The notes beneath the pieces were generated by a model, which worked only from the letters and a program-made list of their open reading frames with translations, did not search any database and was not told where the DNA came from. From contig NZ_CP116967.1 in NCBI RefSeq assembly GCF_032050975.1, positions 4,275,001 through 4,339,000 of the forward strand: a stretch of DNA of 64,000 bases. The letters are read 5' to 3'. The translations under genes were made by a program, and so were the position numbers. Of this stretch, positions 55,382 to 64,000 are shown in pieces; the stretch's first letter is position 1; each line of letters begins with the position of its first letter. This DNA comes from Candidatus Nitrospira allomarina. GTDB taxonomy: Bacteria > Nitrospirota > Nitrospiria > Nitrospirales > UBA8639.

Positions 55382-57433
55382 TTAGGTCGGGCGGGAAATT
55401 CCGAGCTTTTTCATTTTTGAAATCAATGTGGTGCGTTTCATCCCCAGCCGTGCCGCGGTGCCTGAAGGGCCGCCGATCACCCATTTGGTGTCCTGCAGAG
55501 CACGGAGGATGTGATCCCGTTCGGCTCCTTCTAATGTTGTTATGGGCTGAGTCGACCGCTGAAGGCTGGCTTTGAGGTCCAATAATGGGACAGCCAATTC
55601 GGAACCCTGGGACAGAATCACCGCACGCTCAATCAGGTTTTCCAGTTCGCGAATATTCCCCGGCCAGGGATAGCCTGCCAGACGTTCCATCGCCTTCGCG
55701 GGAATGCTCTCAATGGGCTTTTTCATTTTGGTGGCATACCGCTGGGCAAAATACCGAACGAGAATCGGGATATCCTCCTGCCGTTCGCGAAGGGGGGGAA
55801 CCGTGATGGGAAAGACATTCAACCGGTAATACAAGTCACTGCGAAACTCTCCGGCTTCCACCATCTGCATTAAATCGCGGTTGGTGGCGGCAACCAGTCG
55901 AACATCGACACGGATGGTGCGCGTCCCGCCCAATCGTTCAAACTCCTGTTCCTGAAGCACCCGAAGCATCTTGGACTGCAACTCTAATGGCACTTCCCCA
56001 ATTTCGTCCAAAAAAATGGTTCCGCGATGCGCAAGTTCAAAGCGACCGACTTTTTGAGAAATGGCTCCTGTAAAGGCACCCTTCTCGTGACCGAACAGTT
56101 CGCTTTCCAACAGACCCGTAGGAATGGCCGCACAGTTAATTTTCACAAAGGCCTGGTCTTTTCGCGTGCTGAGTTGGTGGAGAGCTCGGGCAATGAGTTC
56201 CTTGCCTGTGCCCGTCTCACCCAATATCAGCACGGTCGAATCGGTCGGAGCCACAATACCCAGTTGTTGGAGGACATGCTTGATTCCACGACTCTCCCCG
56301 ACAATGTCCTCGAAGTTCGCTTCTGTCCGAATTTCATCCCGGAGATAGATATTTTCCTTTTCCAACTTTTCTTTTAATTCGGTAATTTCCCGATAGACAA
56401 GGGCATTATCCAAGGCAATCGCCACTTGCCCGGCGACCTGCGTCAGCAGATCGGCATCCGCCGTGGAAAAGGCTGAAGGACGGGTGCTGCCGACATTCAA
56501 CGTCCCCAAGACCCGATCGGGCAGCATGAGTGGCACACAGCATCCGAATTTCACACCCTCCGCGATCAACTGTCGGGCGGTGACGGAATGAAATTGCTGC
56601 AGATCGGCTTCATCCCAACACACCGTTTTTCGTGATCGAAATGCTTCTCCGGCCGGCGTGTCATCAAGCGCAATGGAATGGCTTCCCCCCAACAAGCCTT
56701 TCCCTAACGGGAAATTCAGCACCTGTCGATGGAAGTTCTCCCCATCCGGGTTATAGAAATATAAACTGGTGGCTTCATGCGGAATCACCCGTCGCAAGGA
56801 CGTGACCATCGTCGAAAACAAATCCCCAAGTTCCAGCTTCGACACGATGGCATTGTTCACCTCCAACAAAACCTGCAGACGATCCCGCTCGCGGTACAGT
56901 TCCTCTTGATGCAGGACATTGTCCACCGCAACCGCCACTTGCCTGGCGACCTGCAGCAGAAACGTCAATTCCGACTCCTGGTAGGTGTCCTTTTCAACAC
57001 TGGCGAAGTCGAGTGATCCCAGACGGCGTACGGCTGTGGTCAGCGGGACGGTACATAACGACTGCACGCCGTCTTCAAGCATTAAGGGAAGCACCATTGG
57101 AAACCGGGAATCCTGAGTCAGGTCGGAAATAATCAATGGCTGCTGCGCCTGCCACACCCAGCCACTCGGATGGGCATCCAAAGCCCACTCTTTCCCGCCC
57201 TGAATATCCGCAGGAATATTGGCCTGAATAATATAATCCTGGATAGTGTTTCGCTCTGGCCGATGGAGAGCCAGCCCGATGAAATTAAGGGGAACGATAC
57301 CAGGCAGGCGATGAGCCAGGTCCTGTATCAGGTTGGTGAGATCGCGGTGAACCGCGATCGCCTCGGAGACCTCGAGCAGGGCTTGATAGCGCGACGACTG
57401 ATCTCCCAAAACCGACTGCGTGCGTTTATCCAT
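55382..57433 (-). CDS. GAF-sensing sigma-54 transcriptional activator
   Basis: A 683-residue enhancer-binding protein. Two GAF domains (about 20-175 and 185-345) replace a phosphorylated receiver, so it likely responds to a bound small molecule or to redox state. A coiled linker follows, then the AAA domain: Walker A GETGTGKE (405-412), GAFTGA (452-457) for sigma-54 contact, and Walker B GTIFLDEIG (Asp476). The C-terminal HTH has GTAARLGMKRTTLISKMKKL. It should activate sigma-54 promoters; the flanking VOC and methyltransferase genes are likely targets, though no -24/-12 site was found with confidence. Confidence 0.93.
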   Translation of the reverse strand: MDKRTQSVLGDQSSRYQALLEVSEAIAVHRDLTNLIQDLAHRLPGIVPLNFIGLALHRPERNTIQDYIIQANIPADIQGGKEWALDAHPSGWVWQAQQPLIISDLTQDSRFPMVLPLMLEDGVQSLCTVPLTTAVRRLGSLDFASVEKDTYQESELTFLLQVARQVAVAVDNVLHQEELYRERDRLQVLLEVNNAIVSKLELGDLFSTMVTSLRRVIPHEATSLYFYNPDGENFHRQVLNFPLGKGLLGGSHSIALDDTPAGEAFRSRKTVCWDEADLQQFHSVTARQLIAEGVKFGCCVPLMLPDRVLGTLNVGSTRPSAFSTADADLLTQVAGQVAIALDNALVYREITELKEKLEKENIYLRDEIRTEANFEDIVGESRGIKHVLQQLGIVAPTDSTVLILGETGTGKELIARALHQLSTRKDQAFVKINCAAIPTGLLESELFGHEKGAFTGAISQKVGRFELAHRGTIFLDEIGEVPLELQSKMLRVLQEQEFERLGGTRTIRVDVRLVAATNRDLMQMVEAGEFRSDLYYRLNVFPITVPPLRERQEDIPILVRYFAQRYATKMKKPIESIPAKAMERLAGYPWPGNIRELENLIERAVILSQGSELAVPLLDLKASLQRSTQPITTLEGAERDHILRALQDTKWVIGGPSGTAARLGMKRTTLISKMKKLGISRPT

Positions 57434-57499
57434 AGGGATACAGTATCGCCGATTCCCCCTGACAAAACAAAGCGATCTTCCCCTTTGTGCCTCGGGTCG

Positions 57500-57922
57500 T
57501 CAACCTTTAGAAGGCGAGGAAAATGTGATCCCGATATCCTGGACCTCCCGGTAGGGAAGGAGCCAGACCAAGGATTCATCATGCAGATCTCCGACCTGGA
57601 TCCGATTGCCCCAGGGATCCCGGAAATCACATCGAAAATCCGGATGGACCTCCAGTCCGTATTTTTTAGTGATTTTTTCGCGAACTTCCTTCACCTGGGC
57701 GTCATCCCGGACCATAATGCCGAAATGTTTGGTGCGATCCGGTTGAAGGGTTTTCACTTCGAAGATTGCCAAAAACTGATGCTCTCCCATTTTGCACCAG
57801 GCAGCCCCCTCACCGCCTCGTAGCATCTCAGGATTGAAGACATCCGCATAAAACTCGACGGCTTTCTGCGCATCGTCAACTTCAATCACTATATGATTCA
57901 CTCCATAGACTTGAACCGGCAT
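57500..57922 (-). CDS. VOC family protein
   Basis: A 140-residue VOC protein: VNHIVIEVDDAQKAVEFYAD at the N-terminus and CDFRDPWGNRIQVGDLHD in the metal-site region. Start 57922 is set by GGAGA before the ATG. It lies between the methyltransferase (57 bases upstream) and the sigma-54 activator (66 bases downstream), all leftward. The substrate is unknown. Confidence 0.87.
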   Translation of the reverse strand: MPVQVYGVNHIVIEVDDAQKAVEFYADVFNPEMLRGGEGAAWCKMGEHQFLAIFEVKTLQPDRTKHFGIMVRDDAQVKEVREKITKKYGLEVHPDFRCDFRDPWGNRIQVGDLHDESLVWLLPYREVQDIGITFSSPSKG

Positions 57923-57979
57923 TTGGGTTTCTCCTTCCATTATTGAATGGCAAAATTTTAGAAAGATTCAAGAGCCCCA

Positions 57980-59002
57980 TTACTTTTTTGTAATGATGAC
58001 CCGTTCATTGGATGCCGGAATATCCTGCATGTGGCTTTCGCCAAAACCGGCATGGCGGAACATACGGTCATATTCACTGAAGACATAGGCATCCCCGGCG
58101 GGAGTGGTGGCCAACATCATCAAGCAGAACTCCGCCATCGGCCCCGGAGAAATGCGATCTTCATTAGGAATAAATTCCACCGTAATGACAAATCCCCCGG
58201 CCTTGAGCGAGCCATAAACCTTTTTCAAAAAAGTGTCACAAGTCGCGACATCGAAGTGATGTAGAAAATTCGTGAGAAGGATCACGTCATAATCTTTCTC
58301 AAATTCCACATCAAAAGCACTCCCCGGCAATTCACGGAAACGCTTGGCAATCCCGGCTGCTTGAGCATTCTCTCTGGCGACCGTCAATACATTGGGCCAG
58401 TCCTGAGCGGTTATGTCGGCCTCTGATAATTTGCGACCGATTTCGATGCCGAACACTCCATGACCGGCTGCCACATCCAGGACCTTGCGGGTATCGGGCG
58501 CATTCTCCTTTACCCAGGAAGCAATCCACTCCGCCGGACCTTTCATCAATGGCACCATGGAACGGGCAAAGGTCACCCAATCCGGATGTTCCGGCGCCAA
58601 AGTTCCTTTTTCCCCGACCACCGTTCCCCCTTTGCGTACCGCAGCAGTGAGCTGTTTGAATCCTTCCACGAGAGGAGATGACAACATAAAATTCAGAGTC
58701 GGCCCTAAAAAGGCAGGCGACGTCTTCGTTAAAAATAATTCGGAATCAGAAGTCAACTGATACTCTTCCCCCTGTTTGGTCAGAAAACCTCCCACTGTCA
58801 GATAATCTCCCAACATTCTCAGCCCTCGTTCAGAACCTCCACATCGGTGAGCCAAGGCTTTTGGGGTGCGATGGCCTTCCGCGATGGCCGAAAACAGTTC
58901 CAGTTCGAGGGCGGATTTTAGGGCTGCCGTTCGCATATGCCCATTGACGGTTTGAAAAAATAATTGAGGTGAAGGGCCTTCAGTGGGTTTCGTTGTTGCC
59001 AT
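57980..59002 (-). CDS. SAM-dependent O-methyltransferase (Methyltransf_2 type)
   Basis: A 340-residue enzyme with an N-terminal winged-helix dimerisation part (ALELELFSAIAEGHRTPKAL) and a class I methyltransferase domain: motif I VLDVAAGHGVFGIEIG, acidic loop DITAQDWPNVL, and DVILLTNFLHHFD. The layout is that of O-methyltransferases acting on small aromatic or hydroxylated molecules. It sits in a group with three VOC genes and a sigma-54 activator, suggesting a shared small-molecule pathway. Confidence 0.88.
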   Translation of the reverse strand: MATTKPTEGPSPQLFFQTVNGHMRTAALKSALELELFSAIAEGHRTPKALAHRCGGSERGLRMLGDYLTVGGFLTKQGEEYQLTSDSELFLTKTSPAFLGPTLNFMLSSPLVEGFKQLTAAVRKGGTVVGEKGTLAPEHPDWVTFARSMVPLMKGPAEWIASWVKENAPDTRKVLDVAAGHGVFGIEIGRKLSEADITAQDWPNVLTVARENAQAAGIAKRFRELPGSAFDVEFEKDYDVILLTNFLHHFDVATCDTFLKKVYGSLKAGGFVITVEFIPNEDRISPGPMAEFCLMMLATTPAGDAYVFSEYDRMFRHAGFGESHMQDIPASNERVIITKK

Positions 59003-59082
59003 AATATGCTCCTATGTAAGACAGCTCGAAGAATAAACCGATGCCGAGGCCTGCGCCCCTTCGGATGAACTATGCAAAAAGG

Positions 59083-59529
59083 TTACAACATCAGGGGTTT
59101 GATCGGCGCCAGCACCAATTCCGGGTTGCGCTTCCAATCCACCTCCGGCGCATCAACATAGAGTTCCACTTCGTTTCCATCGGGGTCCTGAAGATAGAGA
59201 CTTTGGCTGACAGTGTGGTCACTCATCCCCCCAACCGGGATTCCGGCCCGATCGAGATCCTGCTTAGCAGCACGAAGGTCATCAAGACTCTCCCCAACTT
59301 TAATACCAATGTGATAGAGGCCCCGCCTCGATCCCGATGGTGGTCCCGGCACATCGCCGACTTGAATTAGCAGCAGTTCATGATGAGTCCGGCCGGAAGA
59401 AAGCGCCGCCGCTTTTCCTCCGAAAATCTTTCCAACTTCCTGGAACCCCACCACATCACGATAGAATATCAAAGACTGTTCGAGATCTTTGACGTAAAAC
59501 ACTACATGTCCTAAATATTGGGCCTTCAT
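59083..59529 (-). CDS. VOC family protein
   Basis: A 148-residue VOC protein with two repeats: LGHVVFYVKDLEQSLIFYRD and LYLQDPDGNEVELYVDAPE. His and Glu positions suit a metal centre, and the family includes dioxygenases and isomerases. Start 59529 has GGGAGGG upstream. It is the first gene of the leftward group and lies 80 bases before the methyltransferase. Confidence 0.87.
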   Translation of the reverse strand: MKAQYLGHVVFYVKDLEQSLIFYRDVVGFQEVGKIFGGKAAALSSGRTHHELLLIQVGDVPGPPSGSRRGLYHIGIKVGESLDDLRAAKQDLDRAGIPVGGMSDHTVSQSLYLQDPDGNEVELYVDAPEVDWKRNPELVLAPIKPLML

Positions 59530-59906
59530 CCCTACATTCCCTCCCTTCTCTCCTAAAATACTCTTCACAAGATTTCTGTTTTCCCCTCATGCACGGTCTT
59601 CGCAAAAAACATTCCTTACCTTGCCCTTCCTTCAACAACTGACTTCCTTTGTTTTCTTTATGAAAACCATCCGGTTTTGTGTGAAAGAGGATAATCGGTG
59701 ACCATAGCAGTGCCGGTATATCGCCACCTGACGAATAGTCAACATGCGTAATATTCTCATGTTCATTTTAAAACCGCACCACAAGTGCTCTAAACCCGCC
59801 AACTTCCAGCGTGACTAACACAATTTGTATGTATTCAGTCCCCCCCGTATCCTCTATCGTAAAATGATACCTAAAACACATTAAAATTTTTACGGAGGAG
59901 TTTCTT
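59530..59906. promoter_or_regulatory. Divergent intergenic region
   Basis: 377 bases separating the leftward VOC-methyltransferase group from the rightward membrane protein; it must contain both promoters. No clear sigma-54 -24/-12 motif was found on the leftward side. Confidence 0.35.
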
Positions 59907-60917
59907 ATGGCTACAGTCCCAACACAAGACCCGAGAGAATATCGCCCCGCGGCGATAAGACGGATCTCATGGGCCGCAATATTTGCGGGAATCATTATCG
60001 TTCTGGTGGTTCAACTCACACTGAGCCTTTTTGGTATCGGAATTGGCGCAAGCACCATTGACCCCTTGAACGGAGAGACACCGTCGGCATCATCCTTTAG
60101 TCTCGGGGCGGCCATCTGGTGGGTAGTTGTCAGCATAATTGCTCTCTTCGCCGGAGGCTGGGTGGCGGGGCGCCTTGCAGGCATGCCGCAAGAAACCGAT
60201 GGATTGCTTCACGGGTTTATTACCTGGGGGGCGGCAACTCTCGTGGCCATATACTTTCTCACCAGTGCGGCAGGTAGTATTCTCACCGGCAGTTTTGGAG
60301 TCATGGGCGATGCTTTTGCCGCCACAGGGCAAGGCATAGCGGCAGTGGCTCCTAATATCACCGGTCTCGCCACGAAGCACCTCGAAGATGCTGACATGAC
60401 GTGGAAGGACATACAAGAACAAGCACAGCTACTCCTTCGCCAAACGGGAAAAGAGAAGTTGCAACCTCAGGCCCTTGAGAACAAGGCAAAAAATTCTTCT
60501 GAGAATTTAAAAGTATCGGTTCAAACAACAGCAGCCAACCCGAACCAAACTGATGAGGAGTTGATATCCCAACTTGAACGGATGATCAGAGAGGGAAAGA
60601 ACGCCGCTTCGGAAATCGACAAGGATGCCCTTACCAACGTGTTGGTCGCGCGAACGAATATGAGTCGGCAGGAAGCAGAGCAGACGGTAGATGGTTGGGT
60701 GAGAACCTACGAGACCGCCACAACCAAGTACAATGAGCTCAAAGGGCAAGCTAAGGAACAAGCTCTTGAGGCCGCCAATGCCACAGCTAAAGCCGTGTCC
60801 CAAGCTTCCATTTGGACATTTATTGCGCTGGTTTTTGGAGCGTCCGCAGCAGGAATTGGTGGAATGATAGGTGCACCAAAGGATCTCGTGGAACCAGGAC
60901 TTACTACACGATTATAA
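59907..60917 (+). CDS. Integral membrane protein of unknown function
   Basis: A 336-residue protein with about four membrane helices: AAIFAGIIIVLVVQLTLSLFG, AIWWVVVSIIALFAGGWVAG, WGAATLVAIYFLTSAAGSIL and IWTFIALVFGASAAGIGGMI. Between the third and fourth is a long soluble, helical domain rich in Gln/Glu/Lys (about 155-300). The N-terminal PREYRPAAIRRISWAAIFAG pattern is common in uncharacterised membrane proteins. GGAGGAG lies seven bases before the ATG. It is alone on its strand. Confidence 0.72.
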   Translation: MATVPTQDPREYRPAAIRRISWAAIFAGIIIVLVVQLTLSLFGIGIGASTIDPLNGETPSASSFSLGAAIWWVVVSIIALFAGGWVAGRLAGMPQETDGLLHGFITWGAATLVAIYFLTSAAGSILTGSFGVMGDAFAATGQGIAAVAPNITGLATKHLEDADMTWKDIQEQAQLLLRQTGKEKLQPQALENKAKNSSENLKVSVQTTAANPNQTDEELISQLERMIREGKNAASEIDKDALTNVLVARTNMSRQEAEQTVDGWVRTYETATTKYNELKGQAKEQALEAANATAKAVSQASIWTFIALVFGASAAGIGGMIGAPKDLVEPGLTTRL

Positions 60918-60951
60918 GAAAAATCAAAGCCATCCTTAGCCATACCGTTGA

Positions 60952-61059
60952 ATGGCGATGAATTTTGTAAGTAAAGTCAAAAGGGATGAGGACCTCATAG
61001 AAAAGGTTCACGGTTTCGGACCTGATGAAATAGAACGAATTAAGTCTCTTGTTTTTTAG
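60952..61059 (+). CDS. Possible small protein (35 aa)
   Basis: A short helical-looking frame (starts MAMNFVSKVKRDEDLIEKVH) without a clear ribosome binding site, 35 bases after the membrane protein gene. The hairpin at 61129-61152 follows it. No family is recognised. Confidence 0.25.
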   Translation: MAMNFVSKVKRDEDLIEKVHGFGPDEIERIKSLVF

Positions 61060-61128
61060 GACAAGAGAAATTCTACAGACGAATTCTGAAGTTCCTACGG
61101 TAAAGTGAGGAAGGATGAGCAACAAGAT

Positions 61129-61152
61129 GCCGGAGGATATCTGTCCTCCGGC
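61129..61152 (+). terminator. Perfect 9-bp GC-rich hairpin
   Basis: GCCGGAGGA (61129-61137) pairs with TCCTCCGGC (61144-61152) across a six-base loop. It lies downstream of the membrane protein gene and the small ORF. No T-run follows directly, so it may be a weak or Rho-aided terminator. Confidence 0.45.
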
Positions 61153-61293
61153 TGACCATATAAGCTTTTCCGTGTTTAGATTACAATTGCCGATAATCAT
61201 ATTTAACGGATGTGATGGAGAGAGGAGTTATTTTCTCAAGAGTATTCTTGATCGATAATACCTTTCTCTTAGGATCTGACAGGTAATCCTGTC

Positions 61294-61521
61294 TTATTTT
61301 TTGCAGGTTGGACAGCACCGATTCTCTTCAACCTTCCCTGCTCCATGCGGCATCCACATGACCCCGTGAAGCTCCACCAACTTCAATATCCCCTTAGCCA
61401 AATGCGGACTGGCTTAGGTAAAGCTATCGCAGGCAATTTCCTGTGTTTCTTGGGGCATTGAGCGCGCTTTTTTCAATTGCCTGGTGGCACGGTTCTCGTG
61501 TGTGGGTGGACCGGAGGCCGT
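61294..61521 (-). pseudogene. Broken leftward frame with a C-terminal Cys motif
   Basis: One frame runs 76 codons with a single in-frame TAA at 61414-61416. Both parts have protein-like composition, and the last residues, ENRCCPTCKK, resemble half of a zinc-binding knuckle. No family is recognised, so the pseudogene call rests only on composition. Confidence 0.2.
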
Positions 61522-62122
61522 TTATCTGTTTTCCACAGTTGCGGTTAGGAAAGAGCTGGTGATGATCGTCTACAGCGACCTATTGATCCCAAATAATACG
61601 ACGCCCAGGCTGAACTGGATAATTTTCCGCTTGCAATGGGAAATTCGTCTGTTCCTACAGAGTTTGATGCGGCGTAACCTGATCAGCGAACTTTTCGGGG
61701 AAGGGAGAAAGAGGGCCTTCAGAACAATGGTTCAAACGAATTCCGGGGCCTCCCCGACCAGAATCAGCTAAACACGTTTTTTGAGCATGCAGCCCTCTTT
61801 TGATATAGTGCCTGTCGATTTTTTAGCGGCTGCCGTGACTCCCCAGACCGCAAATGCGCAGGTGTTCATCGACGGCGAATGCTTTTTTATTGACCAGCGC
61901 TCCAGCTATGGAATTGAACGGAGAGACCAGGGCATTGGGCTTCAACGGCAGCCCAGCCCTTAATGACAATAATCTTTTGGTCGAATCGGCCATCAGATAA
62001 CAACATAACTAGGCTGGACTATGTGGATCGCTCGCCGACCTGCCTGCCACGAATCGTACGTCTGTCCAATACACTGCGGCCGGGACTTCAGCCGTGCGTA
62101 ACCATCATCTGCGTCACGAGCC

Positions 62123-64000
62123 ATGAGTAATCCCGGGACAAAACAGGCTGATGGCGAGTGGCTTACCGGCGGCGGGGAGATGGGTAAGCTCGTCCGCACG
62201 AAGGATTGGTCCAAAACCCCGCTAGGTCCAATCGATTCCTGGCCCCAAAGTCTGCGCACGACTGTCAGCCTTGCGCTCGCGTCAAACTTTCCTATCAGTA
62301 TTGCCTGGGGATCGCAACGCACCCAGATCTACAACGACGGCTATTGGCCGATTTGCGGTGATAAACACCCCCATTCGATGGGCCAGGATTTTAAAGAATG
62401 CTGGTATTCGGCATGGCCGGCGATTGGCGAAGCGTTTGAAAGCGCCGCCAACGGCAAAACAGCCTTCCTGGTTAACCAGCGCATGTTTCTTGATCGCCTT
62501 GGCTTCCTCGAAGAAACCTTTTTTACCTTCTCCTTCAGTCCGATCCGCGATGAGTCCGGCAGCATTGGCGGCCTCTTTCATCCGGTCACGGAACTCACAC
62601 AGCACACACTGTCCGAACGACGGCTCCAAGTTCTGCGCGAACTGGCCGAACGGAGCGGGGAAACGACTTCAATCGACGAGGCCCTGAGCGTGATCGGCGA
62701 CTCAATCGCAGCCGCCGAACTCGATGTCCCCTTTGCGATCCTCTACCGGTTGGAGGAAGACGGCAAAGGAGCCCGGTTGGCTGATTGCACGGGCGTCGAA
62801 GCCGGTTTACCCGTCACTCCGCCAGTCATCAGTTTCGATTCATCTGAAAAAATGGTCTGGCCACTCCAGAACGGACTGGAAACTCAAAGCATGGTTGTGA
62901 ACGGATTAAGGCAGTTGTTTGGAGATGCACCATGCGGGCCGTATGAAGAATGTCCTGACACAGCCGTCGTGCTCCGCATCAACCTGTCAGGCTTGGCCCA
63001 GCCCTTTGGTTTTCTTATTGCCGGGGTCAGTTCGCGACGCCCTCTCGATGCGCCCTACTGCACATTTTTCGACCTTCTGGCCGAGGCCGTGGCTAACGCC
63101 TTGAACAAGGCACGTTCGTATGAGGAGGAACGTAAACGCGCGGAAGCGTTGGCGGAACTCGACCGCGCCAAGACCGCATTCTTCTCCAACGTCAGCCATG
63201 AATTTCGCACGCCCCTGACGTTGATGCTGGGCCCGCTGGAAGATGCTCTGGGGAATGTGCATGGCGTTCTACCCGCGGAAGCCGCCAACGCGGTCAGCAT
63301 TGCCCACCGGAACAGCCTCCGGCTGCTGAAATTGGTCAACACCCTGCTGGACTTTTCACGCATCGAGGCGGGACGCATCCAGGCCAATTATGAACCGACC
63401 GATCTTGCGGCACTGACGGCGGATCTTGCCAGCGTCTTCCGCTCAGCCGTTGAGCGTGCCGGCCTGCGGTTGATCGTGAATTGTCCTCCTCTTCCTGAAC
63501 CGATTTTCGTCGATCATGATATGTGGGAAAAAATCGTGCTGAACCTGCTGAGCAATGCCTTCAAATTCACCTTCGAGGGCGAGATCGAGGTGAGTCTGAA
63601 AATGGGCCATGAGTGCAAGGGAAACACTCGCAGGGGGGAGGAAGACGTACAGTCATCAGCGGATCAGGATTCGGCAGAGCTTGATCCAGACCGTTATGTG
63701 ATATTGGAAGTCTGCGACACGGGCACAGGCATTCCCCCCGAGGAATTGCCCCGTATCTTTGACCGGTTTCACCGCATCCATGGTTCCCGTGGCCGCTCAC
63801 ACGAAGGCTCAGGCATTGGCTTGGCATTAGTGCAGGAACTAGTCAAGCTGCACGGCGGCGGCGTGCGCGTGGAAAGCCACATCGGCCGCGGCAGTCATTT
63901 TTCAATTTCTATCCCGCGGGGAAAGGCCCACCTGCCCGCCGACCGCATCGAGGCGGCGCGCGCGCTGACGTCTACCGCTGTGCGGGGTGAGGCCTATGTC
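62123..64000 (+). CDS. PAS-GAF-like sensor histidine kinase, 5' part (runs off the window)
   Basis: An uninterrupted frame of 626 codons from ATG 62123 to the window end. After an N-terminal PAS-like sensor (LGPIDSWPQSLRTTVSLALA start) and a second sensor or GAF-like region (about 180-335), it has a HisKA domain with SHEFRTPLTLML (phospho-acceptor His) and an HATPase_c domain: N-box LNLLSNAFKFT, G1 DTGTGIP, G2 SHEGSGIGLAL. Proteins of this type often continue into one or more receivers, which would lie beyond the window. An in-frame stop lies 27 bases upstream, so ATG 62123 is the first start; no strong ribosome binding site is seen. G+C and codon use (GCC, GGC, CGC) look higher than in most of the window, suggesting recent acquisition. 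Confidence 0.9.
   Translation, partial: MSNPGTKQADGEWLTGGGEMGKLVRTKDWSKTPLGPIDSWPQSLRTTVSLALASNFPISIAWGSQRTQIYNDGYWPICGDKHPHSMGQDFKECWYSAWPAIGEAFESAANGKTAFLVNQRMFLDRLGFLEETFFTFSFSPIRDESGSIGGLFHPVTELTQHTLSERRLQVLRELAERSGETTSIDEALSVIGDSIAAAELDVPFAILYRLEEDGKGARLADCTGVEAGLPVTPPVISFDSSEKMVWPLQNGLETQSMVVNGLRQLFGDAPCGPYEECPDTAVVLRINLSGLAQPFGFLIAGVSSRRPLDAPYCTFFDLLAEAVANALNKARSYEEERKRAEALAELDRAKTAFFSNVSHEFRTPLTLMLGPLEDALGNVHGVLPAEAANAVSIAHRNSLRLLKLVNTLLDFSRIEAGRIQANYEPTDLAALTADLASVFRSAVERAGLRLIVNCPPLPEPIFVDHDMWEKIVLNLLSNAFKFTFEGEIEVSLKMGHECKGNTRRGEEDVQSSADQDSAELDPDRYVILEVCDTGTGIPPEELPRIFDRFHRIHGSRGRSHEGSGIGLALVQELVKLHGGGVRVESHIGRGSHFSISIPRGKAHLPADRIEAARALTSTAVRGEAYV

Larger units (their letters stand above)
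60918..62122. other. Gene-poor region with decayed frames
   Basis: About 1.2 kb between the membrane protein and a histidine kinase gene. It contains a possible small ORF (60952-61059), a 9-bp hairpin (61129-61152), a broken leftward frame (61294-61521), and a rightward frame at 61781-61963 with FDIVPVDFLAAAV, which resembles a fragment of an extended SDR. Together these suggest gene decay. No transposase or repeats were identified. Confidence 0.4.

Noticed and set aside
59530-59906. Sigma-54 promoter for the VOC-methyltransferase group
   Set aside because: No TGGCAC-N5-TTGC-type sequence with correct spacing was found, although the activator next door would predict one.
62271-62687. Frames on both strands at the start of the right-edge kinase
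   Set aside because: They lie inside the 626-codon kinase frame, which has clear HisKA and HATPase motifs and simply lacks a stop in the window.
1-64000. tRNA, rRNA or CRISPR features
   Set aside because: I saw no T-loop plus acceptor pairing for tRNA, no rRNA segments, and no evenly spaced direct repeats.

Overview
The window looks like a chromosomal segment of a Nitrospira-type bacterium (phylum Nitrospirota). This is an inference from gene content: a kaiC-kaiB-kaiB operon without kaiA, NarL-type histidine kinases fused to a C-terminal receiver, a DUF5069 gene, and a PEP-CTERM/exopolysaccharide locus with a PrsT-like TPR lipoprotein. No rRNA, tRNA, CRISPR array or intact transposase was found.

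Layout. 1-2.5 kb: end of a receiver-domain gene, a CBS-pair protein, small leftward ORFs, and a DUF5069 gene. 2.5-6.9 kb: a leftward signalling operon, kaiC > kaiB > kaiB-like > PAS histidine kinase-receiver. 7.3-12.5 kb: an exported TPR protein and a 1168-residue PAS/GAF kinase-receiver that overlaps an outer-membrane beta-barrel gene. 13.5-23.9 kb: the envelope/EPS control part, with a rightward AAA ATPase carrying LysM domains, a BY-kinase-like ATPase with a lost P-loop lysine and a Wzz/GumC protein; then leftward PrsT and a PEP-CTERM-like protein, and a rightward phosphoribosyltransferase-HAD pair. 23.9-40.2 kb: a long leftward polysaccharide locus (WecA-type initiating transferase, WecB epimerase, Wzx flippase, four GT4 glycosyltransferases, a hexapeptide acyltransferase, an O-antigen ligase/Wzy protein, and two polymer-active enzymes, heparinase II/III-like and DUF4091). 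No exosortase is visible here, so the sorting enzyme for the PEP-CTERM protein must lie elsewhere.

40.2-41.6 kb is an AT-rich gene-poor stretch. 41.6-47.4 kb is a complete leftward RND efflux operon (adaptor > pump > outer-membrane channel). 47.7-54.6 kb holds leftward stress and periplasmic genes: pirin, a STAS protein, an NTF2-like protein, an SDR, an exported protein, DoxX, and a coupled DsrE/5'-nucleotidase pair. 54.9-59.5 kb is a leftward group with three VOC proteins, an O-methyltransferase and a GAF-sensing sigma-54 activator. 59.9-60.9 kb is a membrane protein; 60.9-62.1 kb is a decayed-looking region; and from 62,123 a histidine kinase gene runs off the right end.

The themes are signal integration (Kai proteins, GAF/PAS kinases, sigma-54 activator), surface polysaccharide production, and efflux or stress defence. 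The most distinctive unit is the KaiA-less kaiC-kaiB-kaiB-kinase operon.
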